A program made the position numbers and the translations under genes. Shown in pieces: positions 18,678 through 27,274 of a DNA stretch of 64,000 nt. This stretch comes from AL-N1 sp039178835 (GTDB lineage: Bacteria > Chloroflexota > Chloroflexia > Chloroflexales > Roseiflexaceae). A model generated the notes under the pieces. It made no database searches, was not told the DNA's origin, and saw only the letters and a list, made by a program, of their open reading frames with translations. The stretch covers positions 10,606 through 74,605 of the forward strand of contig JBCDFA010000005.1 of assembly GCA_039178835.1 (NCBI GenBank), read 5' to 3'. Position 1 is the stretch's first letter; each line of letters begins with the position of its first letter.

Positions 18678-20966
18678 GTGCCAAAATTAATCAAAACCAA
18701 AGTTGAAATGGAGGGGCGTACCTTTGAAGAGTATGCCCTCGTAGATGAAGATGAGCTGCCACCCTGGACGGATGAAGAGGAACTTGGTATTGTCGGGTTT
18801 CCTATCCCGCGTGTTGATGGTGCAGAACGTGTGAGTGGCACAGCACAGTACACCCACGATGTGCGGCTGCCGGGCATGGCCTATACCGCCGCGCTCACCT
18901 CGCCGCATCCCCACGCACGACTGGTGAGCGTTGATGTGAGCGAAGCCCTTGCACTCCCCGGCGTGCTCGGTGTGCTGACTCGCACCGAGGCATACGAACA
19001 GCTACAGGGCGGTGTACGCAGAATGTTCACCGATCAGTTGCGCTATGCTGGCGAGATTGTGGCAGCAGTCGTTGCCACCGACCCTGATATCGCCCGCGAT
19101 GCGGTTACGCTGATCAAGGCTGAGTACGAACAACTGCCCCATGTCGTGGATATCGAAGCCGCCGCGCAACCAGATGCGCCCAAGGTGCATACTAACGGCA
19201 ATGTCTTTGGCGGTAAGCCACAGCTTGTCGAACGTGGCGATATTGCAGCAGGCTTTGCTGAAGCTGATGTCACCATCGAGCACACCTACCGCACCGCCAC
19301 CCAACTCCACAGTTGTCTGGAGCCTCACGGCTCAGTTGCACACTGGGAAGGCGATTCGCTGACGATCTACGAAAGCACCCAACATGTGTTTGGTGTGCGG
19401 AATGCTATGGCCCGCTGGCTCGGCCTGCCCCAGAACAAAGTCCGCGCCATCTGCCAGTACATCGGCGGTGGGTTCGGAAGCAAGGCCGGCCCTGGCGCAC
19501 ACAGTGTCTTCGCCGCACTCCTCGCCAAACAGATTGGTCGTCCTGTCCAGTTTATGCTCGACCGCACCACTGAGCAGATCGGTGGTGGCAATCGGAGTGC
19601 GATGGTTATGAAGGTACGGCTGGGCGCGAAGAACGATGGCACCCTGACCGCGATGGATCTGCACTGTCTTGCCGACGTAGGTGCCTATGGCCCGTGGTTG
19701 CCGTTCTTTGCTGGACCAGCGCTCATGTCATATCGTTGCCCCCATGCACGCTCAGAGACGCATGGTCTCTATACCAACACCGGCAGCTTTATGGCCTTCC
19801 GTGCACCTGGCTTTGTCGAAGGCACCTTTGCTATCGAGTCGGCGTTGGACGAACTGGCCACGGCGCTGAAAATGGACTCACTCGAGCTACGTCGACAAAA
19901 CATTCCTGACCACGATCAGACTAACGGTAGCGCGTTCTCGAACTATCCTATCGAGGAATGCTTTCAACAGGGGGCTGAACGTATCGAGTGGCACACACGC
20001 ACCAACGGCCACACATCGACACAGGATCGCATTCGCCGTGGCATCGGCATGTCCAACCAGATCTGGTGGGGTGGCGGCGGGCCACCGGCCTATGCAACGG
20101 TGGAAGTCAACACCGACGGCACGGCGACGCTCCGCACCGGCACCCAAGACATCGGCACCGGCACCAAAACCGTCCTTACGCAGGTGTGTGCTGAGGAGCT
20201 AGGTTTGCCGCTGGCTGCGATCACCACCGTGCTGGGTGATAGTGGCTCTGGGCAGTATGCGCCGATCAGCGGTGGCAGTATGACCGTGCCGTCGATGGCG
20301 CCTGCGGTGCGTTCAGCAGCCCGCGATGCCCGCCTGCAGTTGTTGGATATTGTGTCGCAGATGCTTGAACGACCAGTGGAAGCGCTCGAAATACGTGATG
20401 GGCAGATCTACGAAGGTGCCACGAATCATGGTCCGGTGAAGAACCTCATCGGTAAGCTGGGCGATGTCATGATTATCGGCAACGGTAGCCGTGGCCCCAA
20501 CCCGGATGGCGTAACCATTATCACCAGTGGCGCCCAGTTTGTCGAGGTCGCGGTCGACACACTCACAGGTCGTATCCAGGTTCTGCGCGTGATTGCAGCA
20601 CACGATTGTGGCCGCATCGTCAACCCGTTGACCTATCGCAGCCAGATCGAGGGCGGCATCATCCAGGCCATCGGCTATGCCCTGACCGAGCAGCGGGTGA
20701 TGGACGAGCACTCTGGCATTCAGTTGAACGCCGATCTGGGCGACTACAAGCTCCCAACGCTGGCGGACATTCCCGAGATCGAGGTGTTGCGGATTGACTT
20801 CCCCGATCTGGTCGCGAACCCAACCGGAGCCAAGGGCGCTGGCGAACCGCCGATCATCCCCACACCAGCAGCCATCGCGAATGCCGTTTATGACGCGATA
20901 GGCGTACGTATTCGTGAGTTGCCGATGACGCCGGACAAAGTGCTTGCCGCATTACAGGAACAGTAG
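18678..20966 (+). CDS. Molybdenum hydroxylase large subunit (molybdopterin-binding)
   Basis: Catalytic subunit of 762 aa that binds the molybdenum cofactor and hydroxylates a heterocycle, aldehyde or similar substrate. The GTG start at 18678 has a perfect AGGAGG site; the longer frame overlapping the previous gene is unlikely. Visible marks are GGGFGSKAG (near residue 270), FRAPGFVEG, GTQDIGTGTKTVLTQV, HDCGRIVNP and the active-site loop GAKGAGEPPIIPTPAAIANA, whose Glu is the base in xanthine-oxidase relatives. The CO dehydrogenase loop with the Cu-binding Cys (AYxCSFR) is not seen; the equivalent segment reads SFMAFRAPG, so CO oxidation is unlikely. The substrate is undetermined; purines are the most common in this group. 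Confidence 0.92.
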   Translation: MPKLIKTKVEMEGRTFEEYALVDEDELPPWTDEEELGIVGFPIPRVDGAERVSGTAQYTHDVRLPGMAYTAALTSPHPHARLVSVDVSEALALPGVLGVLTRTEAYEQLQGGVRRMFTDQLRYAGEIVAAVVATDPDIARDAVTLIKAEYEQLPHVVDIEAAAQPDAPKVHTNGNVFGGKPQLVERGDIAAGFAEADVTIEHTYRTATQLHSCLEPHGSVAHWEGDSLTIYESTQHVFGVRNAMARWLGLPQNKVRAICQYIGGGFGSKAGPGAHSVFAALLAKQIGRPVQFMLDRTTEQIGGGNRSAMVMKVRLGAKNDGTLTAMDLHCLADVGAYGPWLPFFAGPALMSYRCPHARSETHGLYTNTGSFMAFRAPGFVEGTFAIESALDELATALKMDSLELRRQNIPDHDQTNGSAFSNYPIEECFQQGAERIEWHTRTNGHTSTQDRIRRGIGMSNQIWWGGGGPPAYATVEVNTDGTATLRTGTQDIGTGTKTVLTQVCAEELGLPLAAITTVLGDSGSGQYAPISGGSMTVPSMAPAVRSAARDARLQLLDIVSQMLERPVEALEIRDGQIYEGATNHGPVKNLIGKLGDVMIIGNGSRGPNPDGVTIITSGAQFVEVAVDTLTGRIQVLRVIAAHDCGRIVNPLTYRSQIEGGIIQAIGYALTEQRVMDEHSGIQLNADLGDYKLPTLADIPEIEVLRIDFPDLVANPTGAKGAGEPPIIPTPAAIANAVYDAIGVRIRELPMTPDKVLAALQEQ

Positions 20967-21015
20967 TGCCTTCGTCTGCGACAGACTTTCTTTTTTATAG
21001 TAAAGAGAACATTGC

Positions 21016-21975
21016 ATGAAGCGATTTACGCATATTACCCCAACAAGTATTCAGGAAGTTATTCCACTGCTGAGTGAGCATACACGGCCATTGGCAGGCG
21101 GCACCGATTTATTGACCGAACTCAAAGAGGGTTTGGCTGACCCGGACCATCTCGTGAGTTTGCGGAAACTCTCTGAGCTACGAGGTGTGACGTTCGATGC
21201 AGGTGTGCACATCGGTGCCTTGACCACGCTGACAGAACTGAGTCGCCATCCGCAGATCAAAGATGGTCCCTACCAAGTGCTGGCGCAGTCGGCACGTTTG
21301 GCGGCCTCGCCGCAGCTACGCAACATGGCGACCATTGGCGGAAATCTGTTGCAGGATGTGCGGTGTTGGTACTACCGTGGCCCGTTTGATTGCTGGCTCA
21401 AAGGCGGCGATGGCTGCCCAGCCCGCGACGGTGAGCACCACAAACACGCGCTTTTCGACCAATCGCCGTGTGTGGCGGTGCAGCCCAGTGATCCGGCGAC
21501 GGCACTCCTCGCACTAGATGCAACGGTGAGTGTGGCCGGTCCAGATGTCACACGTGCGCTGGGTATGCAAGAGTTGCTAGCCCCACCCACGGCAGCACAT
21601 CGCAAGTTGCACACCCTTCAGCCAGATGAGCTTATTACTGCTATCAATCTCCCTGACCGAACTGGTTGGCAGAGTATTTACCTCAAGGCGATGGAACGTG
21701 CGACCTACTCGTTTGCATTGGTTGGTGTGGCGGTTGCACTCAAATTGGATGCGGGAATTGTGGTGGATGCACGGATCGTGCTGGGCGGCGTAGCCAACGC
21801 CCCGCTCCGTTTGGACGATGCAGCCACATGGCTGGCAGGACAGCCTTTAAACGAAGCGACCATTGCAGCCGCTGCTCATATGGCTGTTCGAGATGTACAG
21901 CCACTGCCACAAACGCATTACAAAGCTGAGATGACCCAACGCATGGTACAGCACGCACTGACAACCATGGTTTGA
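21016..21975 (+). CDS. Molybdenum hydroxylase FAD-binding subunit (CoxM type)
   Basis: A 319-aa flavoprotein that passes electrons from the Fe-S subunit to an acceptor. It has the FAD pyrophosphate loop PLAGGTDLLTELKEG (about residues 26-40) and ATIGGNLLQDVRCWYYRG (about 105-122), then the CO_deh_flav C-terminal domain (SFALVGVAVALKL...ARIVLGGVANAPLR). The stretch CWYYRGPFDCWLKGGDGCPARDGEHHKH is Cys-rich, as in 4-hydroxybenzoyl-CoA reductase-like medium subunits that carry an extra Fe-S cluster, though this is only suggestive. It follows the large subunit by 49 bases. Confidence 0.92.
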   Translation: MKRFTHITPTSIQEVIPLLSEHTRPLAGGTDLLTELKEGLADPDHLVSLRKLSELRGVTFDAGVHIGALTTLTELSRHPQIKDGPYQVLAQSARLAASPQLRNMATIGGNLLQDVRCWYYRGPFDCWLKGGDGCPARDGEHHKHALFDQSPCVAVQPSDPATALLALDATVSVAGPDVTRALGMQELLAPPTAAHRKLHTLQPDELITAINLPDRTGWQSIYLKAMERATYSFALVGVAVALKLDAGIVVDARIVLGGVANAPLRLDDAATWLAGQPLNEATIAAAAHMAVRDVQPLPQTHYKAEMTQRMVQHALTTMV

Positions 21976-22125
21976 TCGACATTACCTGTAGCATATTCAC
22001 AAAATAGTGCTACAATAGGGACAACTGCACAATAACAAGCAATCTGCTTTACGCCTGTATCGACGCATCTATGCTGTGACGCTGCGTCGTACACATATAG
22101 TTTGTAACCTAGAAGGGCATGTTCC

Positions 22126-22410
22126 ATGACTCTTGTCTCAAGACTGGTCCTTGGTTTAGGGACCACAGTTGCCGCGTTGGGGGGAGCCTTTCTCCTCCTT
22201 GGAGTTGGTATGTTTGCTTTCGGTCAGGGGTTTATTGCTACCGCCAATGCCTCCGACATTCCCCCCGCCTCTTCCACATCGATCATCAATCAGAGCGAAT
22301 TTTTGATCGGCACTGGGTCGATCTTCCTGGTGCCAAGTGCTATTGTACTGGCTGTTGGATTGGTCATTGGTGGTGCAGGTTTTGCGATGGGTCGAGGCAA
22401 AGCCAAATAA
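22126..22410 (+). CDS. Small membrane protein, unknown
   Basis: A 94-aa protein with two strong membrane segments (about residues 6-34 and 63-87) joined by a polar external loop. Glycines are abundant in both helices and the C-terminus is basic (GRGKAK). No family is recognised. An AGAAGGG ribosome site precedes the ATG, and a good terminator follows, so it is probably a one-gene transcript. Confidence 0.65.
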   Translation: MTLVSRLVLGLGTTVAALGGAFLLLGVGMFAFGQGFIATANASDIPPASSTSIINQSEFLIGTGSIFLVPSAIVLAVGLVIGGAGFAMGRGKAK

Positions 22411-22438
22411 ACGCACAAACTTTATTGTCACGAGCAAA

Positions 22439-22475
22439 ACGCACAGAGAGCTGTATGCTTCTTGTGCGTTTTTTT
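22439..22475 (+). terminator. Intrinsic terminator
   Basis: The stem ACGCACA/TGTGCGT, extended inward by a weaker stem, is followed by a run of seven T (22469-22475). It sits 28 bases after the small membrane protein gene. Confidence 0.8.
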
Positions 22476-22516
22476 ATTGGTAGCAGACCTGCTGTAGCTG
22501 TAAAGCGAATCTGATT

Positions 22517-23344
22517 TTATGCTGAGGGAACTCGTTTTTGACGATCATAACGTTTTTTGGAGGCCCCTTCTGTTTGTTGTGGCCAATCAAGCATCTGCCG
22601 CAATTCCTGATTGCGGCTCAGGCGATCCAACACATTGCGTTTAACGTTGTAGACATCTTTTACAGAACCAAAGAGATCTGGTCGTTGTTGTTGAATAGCA
22701 TTCGGCTTCATACCAACCACAAAGGATTGATACACGACAACACGTTCGGCTTCATCATTTAATTGCGTATCGATATACTTCCAGAAATCCTCACGATTTA
22801 CTCTTTCCATAGCTTCTTCGTCTGGTGCTGTTTGTGGAGTGCTGGCTGCACGGAGCATTGGTTCAGGCAACACCTCACCCCACGACTGTGTACGTACACT
22901 ATCGATGACCACACAACTAGCACACATCTGGAGATAACTCAACAGTCCGGCAAGATTATCAAATGAGTGAAATCGCTCGGCAGTCACGGCTTTCCAGAAG
23001 CGGGTGAACGCGGAAATAACAAAGAACTCGCTGCTCTCACCACTTTTGGGGAATGCACCACATCGACGTACCCAGCTTTCAACCAGAGGACCATATTGAT
23101 TGTAAATGTACTGCCATGCGATTTCGTTGCGTTCAACCAACGCACGTCGAAATAGTTCGTAGGCAAAACGTGTATCGGTCGAACGACCGGTGTAAAATCG
23201 GTTACTTTCCGTTTGCGAACGTTGTACCAATGTACTCAAATCCATCTGTCGTAATGCAATGGTGCTGTCTGCCTGGGTATTGGTGTCGACCATCTCGGTT
23301 CCCTGGCCGCTCAACCCGGTTGTTTGTGCTTGTTGTGATTGCAT
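22517..23344 (-). CDS. Divergent ECF-type RNA polymerase sigma factor
   Basis: A 275-aa cytoplasmic protein. Residues about 75-155 resemble sigma region 2 (AWQYIYNQYGPLVESWVRR...FWKAV...LLSYLQMCASCVVIDSVR), and about 190-245 resemble the helix-turn-helix region 4 (DEAERVVVYQSFVVGMKPNAI...SVKDVYNVKRNVLDRLSR). The first 50 residues are polar and probably disordered, and the last 25 are basic. This architecture fits a Chloroflexota-type ECF-like factor rather than a standard one. No anti-sigma gene is adjacent. Its target promoters are unknown. Confidence 0.7.
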   Translation of the reverse strand: MQSQQAQTTGLSGQGTEMVDTNTQADSTIALRQMDLSTLVQRSQTESNRFYTGRSTDTRFAYELFRRALVERNEIAWQYIYNQYGPLVESWVRRCGAFPKSGESSEFFVISAFTRFWKAVTAERFHSFDNLAGLLSYLQMCASCVVIDSVRTQSWGEVLPEPMLRAASTPQTAPDEEAMERVNREDFWKYIDTQLNDEAERVVVYQSFVVGMKPNAIQQQRPDLFGSVKDVYNVKRNVLDRLSRNQELRQMLDWPQQTEGASKKRYDRQKRVPSA

Positions 23345-23524
23345 CTAATGCATCCCCTCGTTATCGAGCCTGCGATGGATATTGGTGAGCGGTTCATCAA
23401 CAGACTATCAAACATCTGCAAGGCTAAACTGTGTTGGATGTATTTACTATACTGGAAAAGAGAGTGATGCGCTGTTAACTGTTTAACAGGGGGGCTGTAA
23501 AATCTGCAACAATAGGCAAAATGA

Positions 23525-24220
23525 TTACTGACAGCGTTGGAGCAGAGCTTCCGGGTCAAGTATTGTAATACGATTATTGGAGTCTACAGAGATGTACTGT
23601 TGTTGCTTAAAGAACACCAACACCTGATTGACGCGCACACGTGATGCACCAACCAGATCTGCCAGATCGCTCTGGGTTAGTCGGAGTGGGATGAGGACAC
23701 CTTTGTCATGGGTTGTCTGACCGTATTCTTGAGCGAACGTCAACAATTGACGTGCCACTCGGCCAAAGACATCAAGCGTTGCGATAGCTTGCACCTGGGC
23801 TCCAGAGATTCGTAAACGTCGTGAGAGAATACGAACAAGATTATAGGTCATAATGGGCATAGTCTGTAAGCAGCGGTCAAATGCCTCACGATTGATCGCC
23901 AACAGTGTTGATGTTTCGAGGGTGACCACCGTCGCGGATCGACCGATATTGTCGATCACACTCATCTCTCCGACAATTTCACCAGCACCAAAAATAGAAA
24001 GAATAACCGTACTTCCATCGGGTTGTTCTGCATGGATTTTGACTGTGCCGCTCAAGATAATATATGCAGCATCACCTGGCTCTTCTGCAGCAATAATGGG
24101 TGTGCCAGCCACGAATGTTTTGCGATGCATTAAGTGGCTTAGTTGTTCAATTTGCTCAAGCTCTAATCCCTGAAATAGGGCTAAATCACCCAGCGTAGTT
24201 GAGTCCAGGTAACGTGTCAT
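23525..24220 (-). CDS. Crp/Fnr-family transcriptional regulator
   Basis: A 231-aa regulator. The N-terminal cyclic-nucleotide-binding-like beta barrel (about residues 10-125) has GEIVGEMSVIDNIGRSATVVTLE, close to the Crp phosphate-binding cassette. A dimer helix and a C-terminal winged helix follow (LTQSDLADLVGASRVRVNQVLVFFKQQQYI, about 178-207). The Fnr iron-sulfur cysteines are absent, so oxygen sensing through a cluster is not expected. It is divergent from the STAS-like gene and may control it. Confidence 0.9.
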   Translation of the reverse strand: MTRYLDSTTLGDLALFQGLELEQIEQLSHLMHRKTFVAGTPIIAAEEPGDAAYIILSGTVKIHAEQPDGSTVILSIFGAGEIVGEMSVIDNIGRSATVVTLETSTLLAINREAFDRCLQTMPIMTYNLVRILSRRLRISGAQVQAIATLDVFGRVARQLLTFAQEYGQTTHDKGVLIPLRLTQSDLADLVGASRVRVNQVLVFFKQQQYISVDSNNRITILDPEALLQRCQ

Positions 24221-24550
24221 CAGAGAAATACCTTTATTGCTGTATGTGTCCCTTTTATATTATACCGTTTCTGTGTATTTAGACAATGATCATTCTGCTG
24301 TGGATTGTTCTAACATTACAACCGTGTAAATTATTTAACAGACAAGTATAGAAAAATAGAGTATGCTGATTCATATAAGCCGAGAAAAGAGAACCAAATA
24401 GTATGACTTTGTATGTGTCTGAGCGTCTGTTGTGATGCGAAGACAGTACCATACTGACGTGTCGTGAGTTACACGGTGATGGCGATAATTTCGTGTAGTT
24501 GAAAGTTGCATTACCTTTATATACACATAAAGGCCAGATGAGGAAAATGA
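24221..24550. promoter_or_regulatory. Intergenic control region with inverted repeat
   Basis: This 330-base AT-rich stretch separates the divergent Crp/Fnr and STAS-like genes and holds no gene. A perfect inverted repeat CCTTTAT-N6-ATAAAGG (24514-24533) lies 17 bases before the STAS-like start. It could be an operator or an mRNA hairpin near the ribosome site. Confidence 0.5.
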
Positions 24551-24934
24551 ATGCTTGACCACTACCACATCGATCTCTCTGCAAAATCAATTATGGTTAA
24601 AGCGGTCGGTTTATTAACACTTGACACCCTCAAAGATTTATTTGTTGTACCAATGCAGGACCCAGCTTTTATACCTGGACTTAATTTATGCTGTGATCTA
24701 AGTGAGGTCAAAGCTAATATTTCTGCACAGGCCATTTGGCAACTCGTCGATTTTCATCGCCAGTGTGCTTTTCGTTGGGGAAAGGCAAAATGTGCACTGG
24801 TTGCCTCAAGCGATGTCATATTTGGTTTAGGGCGTATGTATTCTATGTGTGCAGAACCAGTCCACGAGATACCATTTGAGGTACGGGTCTTTCGTAATAT
24901 GACAGATGCGAAGGAGTGGCTCTCACTCCTTTAA
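24551..24934 (+). CDS. STAS/SpoIIAA-like small protein
   Basis: A 127-aa protein whose pattern of alternating strands and helices, with a central LNLCCDLSEVKANISAQAIWQLVDFHR and a closing VRVFRNMTDAKEWLSLL, resembles the SpoIIAA-like/STAS-like fold of small stand-alone proteins. Many such proteins end with a D-A-x-x-W-L helix. There is no obvious phosphorylated Ser motif. The assignment rests on overall pattern rather than a strict motif, and the function is unknown. A TGAGGA ribosome site precedes the ATG. Confidence 0.55.
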   Translation: MLDHYHIDLSAKSIMVKAVGLLTLDTLKDLFVVPMQDPAFIPGLNLCCDLSEVKANISAQAIWQLVDFHRQCAFRWGKAKCALVASSDVIFGLGRMYSMCAEPVHEIPFEVRVFRNMTDAKEWLSLL

Positions 24935-24959
24935 TTATGAAGCCTGCTCACAAAGCGCT

Positions 24960-25640
24960 TCATAGTGCCCCCATATAGGCATTGATGAACAACGCACTGT
25001 TTACCAAAACTGCACTGGCAATGATGATTTGCAATCTCATTCTGGTGCGGTTTGAGCGCTGGCTGCGGCGCTCGTCAGCCACGCGTATCCAGTGTGCCAG
25101 ATCTTCCCCATCCCACAGATCGATGGGTTTCCCCTGCACCCATTCTTCACTCTGTGGACCAAAATTACCCGTTGTCACGAGCAACGCATGATCAGCTTTC
25201 TCGTGATGGCGCACACCCTCAAGGGCACGAACCATGTAGGCCGGCACCGTATTTTTGTAGCGTTTGCATTGGACCACCCACTTTTTCCCCTGCCGTGTCG
25301 CTCGCACATCGACTCCACCATCACCACTGCCACCCTGATGCTCAATCCAATCCCAGCCGAGGTCTCGCAGCAAAAGAACCGTGCGTTGCTCGAATTCAGT
25401 TGGTGATAAGTTGAGCGCTTTTTTGAGGAGCAATTTTTCATTGGTGGCATGCTGTCGTCCACGACGTGTGAACCAGAGTCCAAATATGATTAGAGTTAGG
25501 GTAGTGGTAACAAGGGGAATATACCAGCGTGGGTCGAGTGCCCATAGAATGTAGATACCAACAGCAACAAGCAAAAGGATCGTGAGAACCGATAGTTGTA
25601 TTCGGCGTTGACGTTGTCTGCGACGTTTGCGACGTGACAT
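24960..25640 (-). CDS. Membrane-anchored Mrr-type restriction endonuclease-like protein
   Basis: A 226-aa protein from the ATG after an AAGG site; an upstream ATG would add 16 residues. A very basic N-terminus (MSRRKRRRQRQRR) precedes two membrane segments (about residues 14-34 and 39-58). The nuclease domain covers about 75-190: EFEQRTVLLLRDLGW, GGSGDGGVDVRATRQGKKWVVQCKRYK, giving the PD-(D/E)xK core D...QxK. A third hydrophobic segment closes the protein. Mrr-type enzymes cut modified DNA; membrane-anchored versions are common but little studied. A role in DNA uptake, defence or DNA turnover at the membrane is possible. Confidence 0.82.
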   Translation of the reverse strand: MSRRKRRRQRQRRIQLSVLTILLLVAVGIYILWALDPRWYIPLVTTTLTLIIFGLWFTRRGRQHATNEKLLLKKALNLSPTEFEQRTVLLLRDLGWDWIEHQGGSGDGGVDVRATRQGKKWVVQCKRYKNTVPAYMVRALEGVRHHEKADHALLVTTGNFGPQSEEWVQGKPIDLWDGEDLAHWIRVADERRSQRSNRTRMRLQIIIASAVLVNSALFINAYMGAL

Positions 25641-25812
25641 AGTTTTACCTTGTAGTACATTGCAGAGTCGGACGATTCTGCGTATCATACCATAGTTTTA
25701 CAGAGTTGTTGCAACACATGTTCTGTTTGAGGCTGGCTGGATCAGCAGGTGTCAGGTATCGTTATGAGGTGTATATTTATTGTCCCTGTGTAAAAGATTG
25801 TGATTACGAAGA

Positions 25813-26688
25813 ATGCGTGAACCTCTGGCTGCTCATATGACCATAACTGATGAGAATGTGCTTATCGCTGGTTTGCGAGCAATGTCACCTATGGTAAAGC
25901 TTCAACACATGGTAAGTTTGCAACAAGCTGCTCTGACATGGTTACGTGCAGGCATTCGACGGCGACAACCTGAAGGTGACATATGTAGTTGGCGTCGTGC
26001 TGAAGCCATCTTGCGATTGGGTAAAGCGCAGGCACAGTTGTATATGGAGGCAACAATCTCGGAGGATGCGGTATCTGATACATATCTTAGTGCAATCATT
26101 CAGGTTATTGAGACACTTGATGTGTTGTCTATTCCGTATATGCTGGTTGGGTCACTTGCCAGCACTATTCATGGTGAGTATCGCACAACCAACGACACTG
26201 ATCTTGTAGTTTTATGCACTGCACACTATGCCCAGCCACTAGTCGAAAGATTGGAGTCATCATTTCTCATTCGGCTGCCAGATGTACTTGATGCTCTTAC
26301 ACAAACCAGGCAATTTAGTGCCACACATCTGTCAACAATGTTTCGGATAGACTTCTTTGTACGAGACAGTACACCATTTGCTAAAATGGAATTTCAGCGG
26401 CGACAACCTGTTGTTATACGTGAAAATCCTCCATGTACCGCGTGGGTTGCCACAGTCGAAGATACTATCTTGAGCAAATTGCGATGGTATCAATTGGATA
26501 GTGGTGTCTCAGATCGTCAATGGCGAGACATCCAAACAATGGTTCGTGTAAACGAAGATATGCTCGACTATACCTATCTTCAGCAGTGGGGAGCCGACTT
26601 ACAGGTAACCGATCCTTTGGATGCAGCTTTGCGTGGTGAGCGCCCACGGCCTACTGATAATGACCCACAACAAACTCGTATGTTTTGA
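25813..26688 (+). CDS. Nucleotidyltransferase-like protein
   Basis: A 291-aa protein. An N-terminal helical part of about 90 residues (with TWLRAGIRRRQPEGD) is followed by a nucleotidyltransferase fold: IPYMLVGSLASTIHGEYRTTNDTDLVVL (about residues 113-140), with the G-S and D-x-D residues typical of the AbiEii/MNT-type superfamily. The later STMFRIDFFVRD could supply the third carboxylate. Relatives include toxins and small antitoxin-type transferases, but no partner gene is adjacent. An upstream ATG and a second one at residue 9 are both possible starts. Confidence 0.7.
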   Translation: MREPLAAHMTITDENVLIAGLRAMSPMVKLQHMVSLQQAALTWLRAGIRRRQPEGDICSWRRAEAILRLGKAQAQLYMEATISEDAVSDTYLSAIIQVIETLDVLSIPYMLVGSLASTIHGEYRTTNDTDLVVLCTAHYAQPLVERLESSFLIRLPDVLDALTQTRQFSATHLSTMFRIDFFVRDSTPFAKMEFQRRQPVVIRENPPCTAWVATVEDTILSKLRWYQLDSGVSDRQWRDIQTMVRVNEDMLDYTYLQQWGADLQVTDPLDAALRGERPRPTDNDPQQTRMF

Positions 26689-26711
26689 ATGTATCTAATA
26701 TGTGATGAATG

Positions 26712-26751
26712 AAACAGGGAGTACATACCCAAATTGGTATACTCCCTGTTT
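26712..26751 (+). terminator. Terminator-like hairpin
   Basis: The arms AAACAGGGAGT and ACTCCCTGTTT pair almost perfectly around an inner ATACC/GGTAT stem. The T-run after it is weak (TGTATT). It lies 24 bases after the nucleotidyltransferase-like gene. Confidence 0.6.
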
Positions 26752-26771
26752 GTATTCGGATTGTCTTTAGG

Positions 26772-27106
26772 TTACTGCAGCGACTCGGCAATCTGTACAA
26801 GATCCTCTTGTTGAAGACCTAGTCTATAGACATGTAAGACGTAAGTAAATCCATCGGCTTGCCAGGATAGTATGTAATAATCAAATTGTTCATTGGTTTG
26901 AATAGACGCTGGGCATCGAACTGTTTAATATGCTCATACGATTGCAGGAACGCATCCTGCACCACATCTTCAATCTTCAGCTATCCTCCTATCGCGTGTG
27001 ACGAGATACGCAGCGCGTACTGCCTCCAACTGATACATGTGTACAAGTACTTCTAAACCATTAATATCCCCTGTTTGCGTTGCTTGATTGCGTCTTGCTC
27101 ATTCAC
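26772..27106 (-). pseudogene. Decayed ECF sigma factor joined to tail of its anti-sigma-type neighbour
   Basis: Reading the minus strand in three frames restores MNEQDAIKQRKQG, then NGLEVLVHMYQLEAVRAAYL, then IEDVVQDAFLQSYEHIKQFD, which is sigma region 2 of an ECF factor. The first shift is a missing base in a run of four G (27068-27071). The second is a 7-base tandem duplication (26966-26979). After QFDAQR the match stops and another frame gives NEQFDYYILSWQADGFTYVL and GLQQEDLVQIAESLQ, followed by a stop. This resembles the C-terminal end of DUF4367/anti-sigma-type proteins. A deletion has therefore fused two decayed neighbours. It is not expected to be functional. Confidence 0.72.
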
Positions 27107-27209
27107 GATAACCTCTCAAGATTGATGTTTGTTAGGTATACTATCCATGAAGAGCATAAAAGGTTGGGGGGTAGGTAAATCTCGTCAGAGGTTTTTACAC
27201 CAACAGCAA

Positions 27210-27237
27210 AGAAGGCCACTCTTACGAATGACCTTCT
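27210..27237 (-). terminator. Possible terminator of glpD
   Basis: On the minus strand a 9-bp stem AGAAGGTCA/TGGCCTTCT (one G-U pair) with a 10-base loop is followed by TTTGCTGTT. It lies 38 bases after the glpD stop. The T-run is interrupted. Confidence 0.5.
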
Positions 27238-27274
27238 ACCAAAATTGATGTATGCTGCGTGTTTATCTATTGGA

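Noticed and set aside
18678..20966. Aerobic CO dehydrogenase large subunit
   Set aside because: The Cu-binding AYxCSFR loop is missing; the site reads SFMAFRAPG, so a purine or aldehyde hydroxylase is more likely.
24279..24590. 103-residue frame on the minus strand between the Crp/Fnr and STAS-like genes
   Set aside because: No ribosome site, no domain, and it overlaps the start of the better supported STAS-like gene.
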